Below are positions 45,772 to 57,985 of a stretch of 64,000 bases of DNA, piece by piece. Every line of letters begins with the position of its first letter. The first letter of the stretch is position 1. Source of the DNA: Cristatella mucedo (Eukaryota; Bryozoa; Phylactolaemata; Cristatellidae); assembly GCA_009760855.2 (NCBI GenBank), contig WPIO01000063.1, positions 1,175,001 to 1,239,000 of the forward strand. Reading direction: 5' to 3'. Under the pieces are notes generated by a model that saw nothing but the letters and a program-made list of their open reading frames with translations, searched no databases and was not told the DNA's origin. A program made the translations under genes and the position numbers.

Positions 45772-46868
45772 TAATAATAATAATAATCATAGTAACAATA
45801 CACTTGATGAAGCGCCCTCAGAGAACTCAATCTCTTTCTAGACGCTTAACATTTCCTGCAAAGGAAACGCGATCGAAGGGTGAGTGATATCATGCTTGAT
45901 AAATAACATGAATAATATGGTTAGGGCAGACATGACAAGTTCAGCAAGCAAGTGTAGCTAGTGGCTGTATTTACAGTGTGAGCACGGATAAACACATAAA
46001 GGTCGAATCACAGAGACCCACTAAATGCTATCCTAAATAGGTGCGTTTTAAGTTTCTTTTTCAATGTGTTCATGAGATGTCGTGATGCAAGTAGGGAGTG
46101 AGTTCCAGGCTTTGAGAGCATACAAACTAAATGCACGGTCTCCAAAGGATTTGAGGTTTGTATGGGGTATTGGTAGACTGTTGGATTCCGAAAAGCGGGT
46201 GGTACGATGCTTGGCCTGGTGGGGGAGTAGATATGAGAGACAGGCTGGAGCCAAAGAATGAAGTGACCTAAAAGTGAGCAACAAAACCTTGAAGTCGATC
46301 CGTTGCTTGACTGGTAGCCAGTGCAGGTCGGTGAGAAGTGCTGTGATGTGGCAATTGCGACGCTCACGACAGACAAGTCCAGCTGCAGAGTTTTGCACCA
46401 GCTGCAATCGCCTGATCGCACATGCTGGTAGGCCAGTAAGCAGTGAGTTACAGAAGTCAAGCCGGGATATCACAAATGCATGGACCAACTTTGATGTGGT
46501 ATCCCTCTCTAAGCAAACTCAAATTTTAGCAATGTCATGTAGCTGCAAGGAGGCAGACATCACTGTGGAGCTGATGTGGTCGTCTAATAAAAGGCCACTT
46601 TTTATATGACACCTAGATTTCGCGAAGATTCAACAGGAGATGTGCTGGAAGAGCCGATCTTGAACCTTAACCATTCCAATTTCTGAATCACACTTGGTTG
46701 CCAATAACTAATAAGTTAGTTTTGTCATCATCCAACTTCAGAAAGTTGGCTGCCATGCATGTGCGGCTGTAATCAATACATGCAGCAAGGGAGTTGAGAT
46801 AATTCGACGTGCTCGAGGACTGGGACGGATCAAAGCAAAAGTATAACTGAGTGTCATCCGCATAGAAG
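45772..46868 (-). mobile_element. CR1/L2-like LINE, 3' half
   Basis: Minus strand: tail and hairpin at 45772-45850, 3' UTR, then an open stretch 46488-46048 with the RT C-terminal block ([44 protein letters not shown]). Further RT fragments in other frames reach about 46868, just before the YADD motif region. It begins about 690 bases after the receptor stop codon. Confidence 0.88.
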
Positions 46869-47564
46869 TGTCATCTGACTGTCACCTTCATAGAATACTT
46901 TCCATGCTAATGGATTCTCTACCGTTGGCCGAAGTTGCAAAACTGCGACCAACGATGAAGAAACGACGGGTAACTGACCGTCGACAATGTTACGATCGTT
47001 ATGGAGAGCCTAACGCCGGTGGCCTTCGTCGTCACGCCTATTGGTACGAGCATATTTTCTTATGAGCAGACCTAGCGGTACTTCGAAATTTAAGTGCCCA
47101 GCACTCAAAACGGGCTCGGTCAGTATACCTATGGTGTCTTACTGAATGCAGACTCTGCACGCAAATTGGGTGTCCTGTTCTATTATGAACTTTCAGCAGG
47201 TTGCCGCATTAGTTCCGTAGTCACGTTCCGTGGCCAATTGCACGCAGTCACTGGCTCGTGCATTTTCAGGACAGACAGGGCAGGATGCAAAGGGCAAGGA
47301 TGTCTCTATTATATTTGTTGTGAAATCGTCCTTATTTTTCAAAATCTTTTAAGAAACCTAAAGGTCGTTATCAGCTGCCAAAACTTGGTGCATTTCTAAC
47401 AAAGTGCATATGTAATGTAAAGTAATGTATCTCCGTCTGTAACTCAACAACGCCATAAAGACTATTTGGGTATGTTACGCAGGAGAGTTTTCTACCGCCC
47501 ACTCAAAGTATGAGGGGCTATCGGTACGCATTCAGTAGCAAACAGACTTCCGGGATTTGTAAAC
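46869..47564. other. no recognisable gene
   Basis: Short frames only (46868-47065 and 47094-47399). No similarity is recognised. Confidence 0.3.
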
Positions 47565-47895
47565 TAGCCTTTCAGCTATATTCATCTCCAGCTGCAGTGG
47601 TCTAGTGGCCTTTTCGGTAGCCCAGCCAAAATGGAATTGCAATAATCTAGCCGAGACAGAACCAGGGAGCTAGTTCCATTTTTGCAAGCCAACTTGGAAG
47701 ACTGTGCCGTATCATAGATATTGATTGGACGTCATGGCTAGCTGTAGAAGCAGTCTTCTTAACGAAGCTTTCAAAATTTAGGGAGCTATCAAAACCAAAA
47801 CGACGTAAATCGTAAGTACACAGTGATGGTCGCACAACCGCATCACCTATTACACGAGCAAAGTTGTATAGTTCAGCCACACGCTTGGGGTCTTA
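47565..47895 (-). mobile_element. LINE fragment, second family
   Basis: Minus strand reads LRRFGFDSSLNFESFVKKT and ISMIRHSLPSWLAKM, the usual LINE RT C-terminal block. The part at 47570-47640 is the reverse complement of the family at 34250-34330 (shared TTTGGCTGGG and CATTAGGCCAC-like segments). Confidence 0.7.
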
Positions 47896-47969
47896 TGAGT
47901 AGAAGCTTCGTTTAATTGTCGATTAGAGTAAGGGAATTTGCCAACATTCAAGATTGAATGTCTGGTCAT

Positions 47970-48095
47970 CGTGGTGCTCACTTACCGAAAGCCGCTTAGG
48001 CTGTGAGTGCGCTATACAAAACTCTCGTGCGTAACACCCACATGGTCTTTATGACTTTGTGGAGTTACAGACGGAGATACATTACATTACGTGCT
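47970..48095 (+). repeat. interspersed repeat family R, well-preserved copy
   Basis: Contains TACCGAAAGCCGCTTAGGCT, GAGTGCGCTATACAAAACTC, GCGTAACACCCACATGG and TTTGTGGAGTTACAGACGG, ending in a short ACATT-type repeat. It is almost the same as 57850-57985. Confidence 0.75.
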
Positions 48096-48262
48096 CGAAG
48101 GTTATGTGTCGGATCGACCAGCACCGAGCTTCGTTGTCGAGAAGCACCGAGCAGTTCTGTACCGTCGTATGTCACCATAACGACAGAACGGTGTGCTCTC
48201 AGCGAGCGTTGTTGCATTGCGATGCAAGCACGCCTCCGATCCACGCTACAGGCTCGTGGGCA

Positions 48263-48413
48263 ATGGCAGAGCGCGGCAGAACGCTCGAATACGCCCTCGC
48301 CTCCATTGTACTGGAAATCCGCGACCTTCAGTGCGGCCTAGGAAGGCAACGCGTGCTCAGTCCGGCGCGCAAAGTACAACTGACTAAGCGTCACTCCGGA
48401 TGGACGTTTGAAG
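48263..48413 (+). CDS. possible coding exon of unknown gene C
   Basis: An ATG at 48263 opens a GC-rich frame of ordinary composition (MAERGRTLEYALASIVLEIR, then RQRVLSPARKVQLTKRHSGW) up to a possible donor, GTTTGA, at 48414 (phase 1). The phase fits an acceptor CGCCGAG at 49220, which would join it to the next exon. I do not recognise the protein, and the donor is weak. Confidence 0.3.
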
Positions 48414-48484
48414 GTTTGAGCATTAGATTATTACAGTTCTACAGCTCATAATAACCATAATCGGGAACTACTAATAAGTTCAAG

Positions 48485-48760
48485 AAAGTTGTCGCAACAC
48501 TCAGCAGCTAGGCTAGTCTGTCGTGAACGTCACCGTTGCCTCATTACAGCAATTCTCGCCGACCAGTAGTGGGCTCCTCACCAAGCAGCATAGCGGCTTC
48601 GCGGTTTTGACACTCACTTGTAGTTCCCTTCGTTCGTTTGCATAGACCTAGCTACCGGAACTACTTCCCAATTAGGCATCCTACCGCACGCTCTTCGGAC
48701 TCGGGTCGTTTAGCTACGTCTCTCAGGCTCTCAAATCCTCCGAAGACCGTACCGGTAGCC
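48485..48760 (+). mobile_element. very decayed LINE RT fragment
   Basis: DNA-level similarity to the CR1/L2-like RT C-terminal block is visible (GCAGCTAGGCTAGTCTGTCG, TTCTCGCCGACC), but no frame remains. Confidence 0.55.
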
Positions 48761-49228
48761 GGCGGTGCGACAATGGCCGACGCCGCTGCGGTTCGGCAGG
48801 CGTCCCGATATCCGATCGCGGCATTGCCAGGCAATGCCTTTAGTATCTTTGGAATTAGCTCTCCGAATTGATAAACGTGAATTATGCTACAGTGATTAAT
48901 GTAAATGGGGCCATTGTCGGGGAGCTCTGGACGGCCGGCACTTGAAAGCGCTGGCGTCAATTGAACAGCGGACGTCCTTTAACGGTCGCTCATCAGCTGT
49001 TTGCAAGGTAAACACGTTGCGTGCGACGACAATGCCCGGCCCGCCATTAGTACTCTCATTTGCGCCCACCCAGACCGGGGCAAGCGCCTGTCGAGCCCGA
49101 GCCGCTTCGAGACCGCACTCGACGGACGCGGGCGCGGAGCTGCTCCCGCAGCCGCTGCGGCCGCCGACGTCGCCGCTGCCGCCGCCGGCCATTAACTTGA
49201 AACTCCGGCTTCCCGCCGAGGCTTGCCC

Positions 49229-50381
49229 ATGACGGCTACGGTGCACGTACGGACGGTGCAGTTTCTAGACGCCGTCGCGGCCGACGACGACTATGGCGTC
49301 CCGCGGCAGCCTTTGCCTAAGAGGCAGTCGGAGCTGGCCGCGCGGTGAGTGCTCGCGCCGATCGACCGACCGCTGGGCGCGAGCCGCTGCCACGGGTCGG
49401 TCGCGCCGTCGTATCTCCTCTTCGTCCCCCCCCCAACGCGAGCCCCCCCCCCCCACAGGTCTTTTGGCCGTCCGCGGGCTCATTCGCTCCGCCCCTCCCC
49501 CGAGACGAGCGAATGCGCCCCTAGCCTGTTGGCTTAGGAACCCGGAAAGACGGATTGCTTCACTTGGCGCGCTCGTTACTGCCGCCGCCGCACGCGCGGC
49601 TCGGCTCGCGGAGCCTCAATCCTCGCCGTGCCGCACGCCAGGCGCCGTAACCTGCCCACCGCCGCCGCCGCCGCGTTTGCCGCCGCCGCATGCGTCCGCG
49701 GCTGGCGTGTGCCAGCGGCAGGCACTCGATTTTGACCAGCGTCGAGTAGGAGTGGAAATGATGGCGCAAGAGCGCCGCGGCCGATGGACCGACCGAGGCG
49801 TCTCCGCAACTGAACAGGAGACGCCGAGGGGCAGCTGCAGACGACAGCAGCCCCTCCCTCGCGCCGCCGCTGCCGTGCATGCGACGGCTCTCAAATCTGC
49901 TCGTCTGCGAAATTTTCCACGGGGATCGGCAGGAGATGCCGACTGTGCGCCTGCGCGCGCGCCCTCATTAACAGATCGAGCTGCCGCGACGGATTAGCAC
50001 CGGCGCCGCCGACTGCGACAGACGCGCGGCGCCGGTCGGACGCCTCGTGCTCACTCCTCTCTCTCTGTCTCTCTCTGTCTCTCTGTCTCTCTGTCTCTCT
50101 GTCTCTCTCTGTCTCTCTGTCTCTCTATCTCTCTCTGTCTCTGTCTCTCTGTCTCTCTGTCTCTCTGTCTCTCTGTCTCTCTGTCTCTCTGTCTCTCTGT
50201 CTCTCTCTCTTTCTCTCTTTCTCTGTCTCTCTCTCTTTTTCTCTGTCTCTCTCTGTCTCTTTCTCTCTCTCTCAGCGCGCGCGAGTGTCAGGAGCAGCCA
50301 TTGAATTTGACCGACTACGCACACGCTATCAGGCAAGAAATTGTCACCAGAGAAACCTACGAGGGTTTGATCGACGGCTGA
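49229..50381 (+). CDS. unknown small protein, gene C (two exons read)
   Basis: Exon 49229-49344 starts with MTATVHVRTVQFLDAVAADD and ends at a strong GTGAGT donor in phase 2. Exon 50276-50381 begins after CTCAG and continues in frame with CQEQPLNLTDYAHAIRQEIV to a TGA. The joined product has 73 residues; both exons have natural composition and CpG-rich codons. The acceptor lies at the end of a 218-base CT/CTGT microsatellite. Alternatively, exon 2 could end at a weak GTTTGA donor at 50365 (phase 1), which fits the acceptor at 55456, making this the N-terminus of the large protein at 55457-56865. I recognise no family. The first seven bases of coding resemble exon 1 of gene A, which may be chance. 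Confidence 0.45.
50057..50274. repeat. (CT)n/(CTGTCT)n microsatellite directly before an acceptor
   Basis: About 218 bases of CTCTGTCT-type repeats run into TCTCTCTCAG, the candidate acceptor of gene C exon 2. Confidence 0.95.
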
Positions 50382-50526
50382 CTGGGGAACTTGAAGAAAG
50401 CAGTTTTTTCTTGTAGTAACGCGTTCAGGGGAAAGAAGAAGCCACCCAGTCTATTCCCTCTCAAACGATCTTTAAAGCGGCCTCCTAATGTTGCTTCGCT
50501 ACGAGTCGCCATCTCTCTTCCACAGA

Positions 50527-51017
50527 TATCCGTCTGCTCTCTCTCTGGCTCTCTATCTCTGTCCGTCTCTGTCTGTTTGTCTGTCTGTCTGTCTGGTCTT
50601 TCGTCTGTCGGTCTGCCTGGTCTATCTGGTCTGGCCTGGTCTGGCCTGGTCTGGCCTGGTCTGTCTGTCTCTGTCTGTCTCTGTCTGTCTCTGTCTGTCT
50701 CTGTCTGTCTCTGTCTGTCTCTGTCTGTCTCTGTCTGTCTCTGTCTGTCTCTGTCTGTCTCTGTCTGTCTGTCTGTCTCTGTCTGTCTCTGTCTGTCTCT
50801 GTCTGTCTCTGTCTGTCTCTGTCTGTCTCTGTCTGTCTCTGTCTGTCTCTGCCTGTCTCTGCCTGTCTCTGCCTGTCTCTGCCTGTCTCTGCCTGTCTCT
50901 GCCTGTCTCTGCCTGTCTCTGTCTGTCTCTGTCTGTCTCTGTCTGTCTCTGTCTGTCTCTGTCTGTCTCTGTCTGTCTCTGTCTGTCTCTGTCTGTCTCT
51001 GTCTGTCTCTGTCTGTC

Positions 51018-51054
<37 letters not shown>

Positions 51055-51220
51055 GTCTGTCTGTCTGTCTGTCTGTCTCTGTCTGTCTCTGACTGTCCGT
51101 CTGCCTCTCTGTCTGTCTGCCTCTCTGTCTGTCTGCCTCTGTCTGTCTGCCTCTGTCTGACTGTCTGTCTGTCTGCCTCTATCTGTCTGCCTCTCTGTCT
51201 GTCTCTATCTGTCTGCGTCT
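50527..51220. repeat. long (CTGTCTGTCT)n microsatellite with higher-order blocks
   Basis: About 690 bases. After a CTGGCCTGGT block (50630-50660) comes a regular CTGTCTGTCT array, interrupted by about seven units of CTGCCTGTCT (50849-50918). The array then resumes and ends in mixed CTGCCTCTGT units. Frames across it are repeat artefacts. Confidence 0.95.
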
Positions 51221-52500
51221 AACAAGCTACTCGTTGCACCGAATCAAGGAATGTATGTGTAAGCATAATCTGTATACGTTTATTTATTTATTCATAGAGC
51301 GCCGGACCGAGCCCACGTCGGGGCAGTCTGACTCTCGCCGCTTCATGGCGGTGAGTGGCGCTACGATCGAGCATCTTGGTAGTGAAGGACCTTGGCGGTA
51401 AAGGATCAAAGGAGTGTAGCTTACGATCTGAGGGCGGTAGCGCAGAAGCTCTCAGTTCCGGGTGCACAGCGCCCTCTAGCGTCCTCCAAGAGCGGCTGGC
51501 GTGCTTCACGTTAAGCTCTATTCTTATTGTGGGGCAAATTATCGACCTTAGTTCTCTCAGTCGGAGTCCCGGGGACCATCGGGACCCTTGGATTTGGGCA
51601 CTGTGGCGGATTTCATGGGAAGCGCGGCGTCCTATTTTCGTCCTATCGACGACAACGTACGTTGCGTTTGAAGAGGAGCTCAGCAGCAAGACCGCACCGT
51701 GCGACGTCGAGTGCGCGCGCAGCTTTGGACGTCTGCTTTAGAGCTGAAAACTCCCTGGAGCCTCAAAAAGCTGCCTACAGAACGTCGGCCGACGACGACG
51801 ACGAGCCTACCATATCCAGATAGTCTCGTTTCAAATTAGTTGCAAAGAGGCCAGATAGTCACCCGGTTGCTTGGGGCCAGCTTGCAACCAGTGAAGTGAC
51901 ACTTTACGCGGTGCCCGCCGTTAGGATCTCATTCGCTATCAGTGAGCACTTTTCTGCCGCTCGAGGCGGAATATTATGGCTGGTGAGTCTCGGTAATTGA
52001 AAACGTGGAACGACAACCCGTTGCCTGACGCGCTGATGCTGGCCCACCTTGCATCGCACGGCGATCTCCTTCTGGAAGAGTCGGGTCAGAGGCGCGACGA
52101 GACGTGCCTCACCTCTGACCCACCGCCTGGAGGCGTTAGGTGGCCGCATGGAGGCGTTAGGTGAGCCGAATCGCTGGCCAAGGGGCTGCACGTTATCACG
52201 GCGCATCTGCAGATTACAGAAACTTATATATGATAAAAGACAGGGCGCGCAGCATTTGTGGTAGTTGCACACCAACGGCGAGTTTGTAAAAGAAGACAAA
52301 AGCTGCCGTTTTCAACTGGTCAGGAACACCTTCACGTGGACTTTATTCAGCCTCTATGTGCATACGCTAGCTACATAGTCATAAATCAAAATTTATCTAA
52401 AGGAATTGCCTCAATATTTTAGCATATATACATATACATATATATATATATATATATATAATGCCGAGTGCCAACGTGGCAATTCAATAAAAAAAAACTG
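51221..52500. other. no recognisable gene; short repeats
   Basis: GC-rich frames at 51288-51823 lack recognisable content. At 51285-51305 TTTATTCATAGAGCGCC resembles the end of the short non-LTR family on the minus strand. GGAGGCGTTAGGTG occurs twice at about 52130-52165, and an (AT)n tract lies at 52432-52461. Confidence 0.4.
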
Positions 52501-53090
52501 CCCCCTTCGGGTAATTTTTAAGCTCGCACTCGACATCATTTTCAGATGTTCAGTCAAAATCTGAGTGGATGTGTCTTCGCCAAGCAAATTTTTTTTAAAC
52601 CACATTGCTTTGCTGATTGTAGCTATCGCCTGCGCTCTCAAAGAGGTTTGCATCAGACAGCAGATGTAACCCTAGCAACCGTCAGACGAGCCTTTCGGAC
52701 TCTTGATACTCTTGGTACTCTACCTTGCCATGGTAGCATCCTTAAGTTACTCCTCGATAGGTTTGCAGTCACGACTGGCGAGTAACGGAGTTGCTTTTTT
52801 TTTATAAAGTTGCAATCCGTGATTTCACTCGTGCCCTCTTGAGGAATTAGACGATTGGGGAATGTTAACCGGAAGTGCTCTACGAGCTCACACATCGAGC
52901 TCGTATCTGATTGAGAGGGTCCTGAGATCCTGCCTACAGTAGTTGCTCTAACCTCCGTGAGCCGTGCGAGATTGCTTCCGTAGCCTGTATCGAAGGAAAA
53001 GTCGTCTGTATAGTCACGTGCTTTTGTCCAGTCCATGTTTACATCTCCCGTAATACGGGATAAAACCATTGCCCTACCGAGAAAAGCCAA
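52500..53090 (-). mobile_element. LINE endonuclease fragment, diverged family
   Basis: The minus-strand frame 53090-52653 begins with VLSRITGDVNMDWTKARDYT and later SNLARLTEVRATT, the pattern of an APE-type endonuclease (G-D-x-N, then the T-R block). It differs from the endonuclease of the main family at 24343-23694. No RT follows. Confidence 0.6.
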
Positions 53091-54304
53091 AGCTCGGGTT
53101 TACGAAATTCTATTACGAAAATGTATAATCTTTTATCAATTTAGCTATGAAATTCAACTAGAGATGAAGGAAGTTGGCTACCGATACAAAAGCCACTTAC
53201 GCTTTGAGTGCTTTAGAGAAAACTCTCTGGCGCATTACTTGCTTTGCCTAGCTACAGACGAAGGTATACTTGTAGACTCACGATAGTTAGTAGAGACTAA
53301 TCTGAGAATGTCTATATTTTGAAGCTGTGCAATCATGGGGCGTGTCTGGCTACCAACAACTCGACGAAATAATGGCGAGCAGTGTGCCCGGTTTCGGGAC
53401 AAATTGATAAAAAACTAAGCAGTCTACGCAGTAAACGAGGCTACGCAGCAGACGATGGTGCGTACGATCACCCAACTACCATATCGCCTATCACTGACGT
53501 GCTTTTTCATATTGATGGTCAACGTCTGTAGCTCCTTAAAAAGACGATGAAATTATCACGACAGACCGCTCTAGTAGCGCTCGCTTCTAGCTACTGAAAG
53601 AGGAACTGCCTATAGGTGATGAAGTTTATCATTCACATAGCTGAGGTGCTACGCAGACCGGCTGATGGCGCATTTTCATAAAACATTATGCATTGGTTTA
53701 TACACCAGCGTAAATATGAGACCACAGCCTTAATAACGACTGCACTGGCGTGGTCATTTAATAAAGGCTCATTTAGATGTCCTGAATTTTTCCTACTTTC
53801 CTCCTATTGTACGGCTTGGGTCACCAGAGCTGGAACGCTGTCATGACGCGGAAAGCGGAAGAAGGGAATACTTGAGCGAGACGAGCTAGTAGTGAGACTG
53901 CCGGCGCACTTCGCGCGCCCCAATGGCGTTGACTTTTCCCGTGACCTCGTCCCATCTGTCCTGAAACAGTTGCTTGGTTTGCGATCCAGCTACATCGTTT
54001 CCTCGTTTAACTTGCTTGCACGTCAAAGATTTCCCTTGCTCTGACTGGGCAAGGAACGATTACCCGAAGCGTTTTTAGATCGGATGCCCAAGAGGCCGGA
54101 AGCCGAACAACGGCTGTCTCCGCGCGACGCGTCTAGACTGATTTAAATAACTTTCGGGTCTCCTCTTGGGAAGAACAGCAGCTGGGCAGCCCATCCCCGG
54201 GTGCACTTGAAGGTGAAGGTCCTTCATTGCCCCTCCTCCTCGTTGAATCCGGAAGTGCAAGTTCGACAGGAACGAAGCCGAACTCAGAGCGGTCATGCGG
54301 TAGA
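53091..54304. other. no recognisable gene
   Basis: Short frames on both strands and no repeat that I can match inside the window. Confidence 0.3.
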
Positions 54305-54525
54305 GCTCAGTAATATAACAATAATACGTTTGTATGGTGCCTTCAGAGAACTAAATCTCTTTCTAGGCACTTGGTTGAATGATGCACCAGATCAGCATGC
54401 AGAGATGTTTAGTGGCAGCATGCACGGTGTCGACACGCATAAGCACACAAAGGACGAGTTACGTGGCCCCACTAAATGCTGTGGTAAATAGATGCGTTTT
54501 TAGCTTCTTTTTAAATTTCGCCTAG
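54305..54525 (-). mobile_element. CR1/L2-like LINE 3' end
   Basis: Minus strand: short tail, CTTCAGAGAACTAAATCTCT hairpin remnant, then 3' UTR with TTTAGTGGCAGCATGCACGG and the end of the coding block. It lacks part of the UTR. Confidence 0.75.
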
Positions 54526-54660
54526 CCAACGTCATAGAATCAAGAGCAACTATCAACGTAGTCCGCCATTTTCCTCGGCCTGCATGAAAAGAGGCTTCAT
54601 ACGCGTACTAATCTGCGGAAGTACAGAATGACCGAAAGTAATCATACATAGGCGTTCTGC

Positions 54661-54850
54661 ATGTGCGTGTGTGCGTATGTACGTGCGTATGCATGGGTGT
54701 TCGTGTGTCTGCGTGCGTGCGAGCGAGCGTGGGCGCCTGTGTGTGCGCCTGTGTGTGCGTCTTTGTGTGTGTGTGTGTGTGTGTGTACCTGTGTGTGTGG
54801 TTGCCAGTTCGCGCCATCGTTTTTGCACACGAGCATGCATGCATGCATGC
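54661..54850. repeat. (GT)n/(GCGT)n and (CATG)n microsatellite cluster
   Basis: Imperfect GTGTGC repeats at 54661-54798, including about 13 GT units at 54765-54786, and four or five CATG units at 54834-54850. Confidence 0.85.
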
Positions 54851-55238
54851 GAGTGAGGTATCTTTAAACAGAAACGCATGGTAATACTATTATATAGTAT
54901 ATCAATTATAATAATGCGATTGCTATTAAAAGCCGGGGACATCTGTTTAATGAAGTTGTTGAATTGGTGCCGCTGGAGTTTCTGAGCGACGCTGCCTCCT
55001 TCTCGCCATTTCACAGCTACCAGGTCTTTCGCAGACCCGGGGAGAAGCGGTGGCGTCTCAGCCTATTTTGCGCGCTGCCGCGAGCGCCGCACCAACATTA
55101 CAGCAGCAAAGTAGCTGCGGGCGTTCGAGGCGGAGGCTAGGCGCGAACCACTCTCTTTGCCGTCGGACTTGGTACCCCGCCCCACCAGGGGCGCGGAGAG
55201 CGCCCGACAATCCGATCTCGTCCGCGTAATCGGACGGC

Positions 55239-55449
<211 letters not shown>

Positions 55450-55456
55450 CCAACAG

Positions 55457-56865
55457 TGGCAGCCGAATGCCTGCTGCTCATTCGAAAGAGAAATCCGAGT
55501 GCCGCGAACCGTGCCGCCTTTTGGCGTCTTTACTGTGCCACCGCCGCCGCCGCGGCTCTCGCGTCGATACGGCGCTGCTCTTCTCGCAGCCGCGGCCCAC
55601 GCTGGCGCAGCATCGATACGGCCGCTAACGAGCGCTTTCTCGCTCGGCTGACCACGCGCCGCACTCGCCGCAGGTCGATGGGCAGAAGCGGCGGAGGAGA
55701 AGAGGTGACCTGGTTCAAAGACAATCGGCTCGGGCATCGGCAGCAGGCGGCCTACTTGCTGCGACTGGAGCGCCTGCGGCAGGAGCTGCACGACGCGGAG
55801 CAGGGACACCGGCGCGATAGCCTCGACCGCCTCTTCGGCACCCGCCGCCCTGCCGCCGCCGCCGCCGCCGCAGCGATCAAAGCGGCTGCGGCGACAGACG
55901 CTCTCGCTCCTCCGCTGACATTCGTCACTGCGGCGGCGATCGAGCGGCGACTGGTCGGGACCGCCGCCGCCGCCGCCGGACAAGCGGACAAACGCGGCGC
56001 CCCGTGGTTGGCTCGGTCGCCCGAAGAGCACGCCCTCCTGGAGAGCGTGCGTGACGGCGCGCGAAAGCCACTCGCCACCCGACAGAGATCGTCGGACCCG
56101 CCCGTGCCGACTGTCAAGCGCCTTCTGGCTGCCGCCGAAGACGAAAGCGCGAATAAAGCTTCCGCCGCGCAGCCGCCACAGCCACAGCACGATACGGCGA
56201 CTTCCGCCGCACTGTGGTCTGGGAAGGAAACGTCCGTGCTGGTCGGCGCGCACGCTCACCAGGCGCTCGCCTATCTTCGCGCCGAGCCGGCGGCGACAGG
56301 GTATCTGTGGGGGCTGTCGCCGCCGTGCGCGCCGACGATACCGACCTTGAACAGGACGCCAGCCAGGCTCTACGCGTCCGTCAGTAGCGGCGAGAGCATC
56401 GACGCCAGAGGTCGCTCCACGCGAACGGCGCCAGCGTGCTCCAGCGGCGGCGGCGGCGGCCAGCATAGGGCCAAGCTCACGAAACGCGGCTCCTTCGCCA
56501 GAGCCTTGACCGCCATCAAAGCGACCGCGGGCGGCGGCGAGCGGCGGCTGCCCGATGCCGCCTTGCTCGTCGTTCCTGGCAAGCGAATGCCGCCGGCAAC
56601 GCCGGCGGCATTCGCTGGCAGCCAATCGGCGTCCTTCACTCCGCGGGACGCAGACGACGTCGCCGCGCCATTCGAGTTCGGCGCGGCGGAGCCCACTGAA
56701 GCGGGATTTAGCGTCGTGATGCCAGACGCGGGTGCTCGAGCGATGTCGAGCGCGACTGACTCCAAGTGCGAATCGGCGACGATGCAGCGACACGGTCGCG
56801 ACAGCGACAGCACGCTGGGGCAGCGAATGCGGTCGGTGGCCTTCGTCGAGGATCCTTCCGTCTGA
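55457..56865 (+). CDS. large terminal exon of an unknown GC-rich gene D
   Basis: An open frame of 469 codons runs from the acceptor CAACAG (55456) to a TGA at 56863-56865. A canonical AATAAA follows at 57042-57047. The best protein-like part is around 55700-55840: EEVTWFKDNRLGHRQQAAY then LRLERLRQELHDAEQ, a likely short helix or coiled coil. Later parts are rich in Ala, Arg and Pro with low-complexity runs, and the protein ends RMRSVAFVEDPSV. The acceptor is phase 1, so upstream exons are needed; gene C (49229-50364) fits in phase. A second acceptor, CGCCGCAG at about 55674, could begin a shorter exon. A 679-codon frame on the opposite strand (57102-55063) is an effect of GC-rich third positions. 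I do not recognise the family. Confidence 0.5.
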
Positions 56866-57041
56866 GCTCCGTCTCATTGTGAGGCTCCGCATCGAGCGAG
56901 CGAGACGAAAGAAAAAATGTGCGCGCGCAACACAGAGCTCGGCGAACGGGCAAGCGAGGGAACGCCGAGACTCGCTGTAAGAACAGACAGACAGCGCTTG
57001 CCTGCTCGATCCCGTCTTGAATTCCTCGAACCCTATACTAT

Positions 57042-57047
57042 AATAAA
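57042..57047 (+). terminator. poly(A) signal AATAAA after gene D
   Basis: A canonical signal 177 bases after the stop codon of the large exon, on the same strand. Confidence 0.5.
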
Positions 57048-57840
57048 TGCGTGCGCACCAGCAGTGCGGTTCATCGCCAAACTGTTTGTGGCAGCCCGTC
57101 ATGCGATGCTTCTACACGATGACGATGACGACGGAGAGAATAACGATATCATCAACATTCGGGTGCCTGAGGCCTCGAAACGCGTTGCGATGATACGTAC
57201 GCTGACGATACGCTGAACTTGTTTTGATTGCTCTTGGCGAATTCATCCAAGTCAGCGGTAGCATTAAATCGTAATAAATGAAAGCGATGCCTTGTGAGAA
57301 AGTTTGCCATCGTAACTGTCTGAGCAAACAGTTTGGCGAAGACAATAATAACTCAATTGCGTGGGCTGAAGATTTCCAGAATAACTTCCGGTTTGCAATG
57401 AGTCCGGAAGGCAGTTACAGAATCAAGATCTATTTCTAAGCTCACAAATATATAAGCTTCAAGCATCGCCAGTGTTTCCTCGTCCTCCAGCGAGGCTATC
57501 ACCAATGTCTTTGTGAATATATCAATGCTTCAAGATCCTTGCGAGTCCATTTGCAACATGGATGCCGCGTAACGGCTCCGCTGAATGGCAATGTCTGCCG
57601 AACCACGCTGTCGTCGAGGAATACGGCAAGGAATGTTCGCGATCTCCGACACCAGCACATAAGGCTGTGTCGATACTGTAAAATTAGAAAAGCGCTTCAC
57701 CAGACATCGATGTGGATCTTCAAACAAGGAGCTTGGTCGAGATCTACCCTGAAAAAGAAGCTACGTTATCTAGTTAGACGATGAAAGTCACAACATAAGT
57801 ATCCACATCAAGCATTCCCACCCTCCCTTCAAAGTGCTGC
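57048..57840. other. no recognisable gene
   Basis: Short frames only, with no repeat matched. Confidence 0.3.
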
Positions 57841-57844
57841 GACG

Positions 57845-57985
57845 CAAGACGGTTGGCTACCGAATGCGTACCGAAAGCCGCTTAGGCTGTGAGTGCGCTA
57901 TACAAAACTCTCCTGCGTAACACCCACATGGTCTTTATGACTTTGTAGAGTTACTGACGGAGATACATTGCATTACATTTCTAAG
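57845..57985 (+). repeat. interspersed repeat family R, complete-looking copy
   Basis: Contains CCGAATGCGTACCGAAAGCC, GGCTGTGAGTGCGCTATAC, CGTAACACCCACATGG and GAGTTACTGACGGAGATACA, then a short ATTACATT tail. It is the longest uninterrupted copy in the window. Confidence 0.75.

Noticed and set aside
50391-51222. Two frames of over 230 codons rich in Leu, Ser, Val and Cys
   Set aside because: They consist almost entirely of translated CTGTCT repeats.
53035-53286. Plus-strand frame starting MFTSPVIRDKTIALPRKAKA
   Set aside because: It starts antisense to the LINE endonuclease motif on the minus strand and has no recognisable content.
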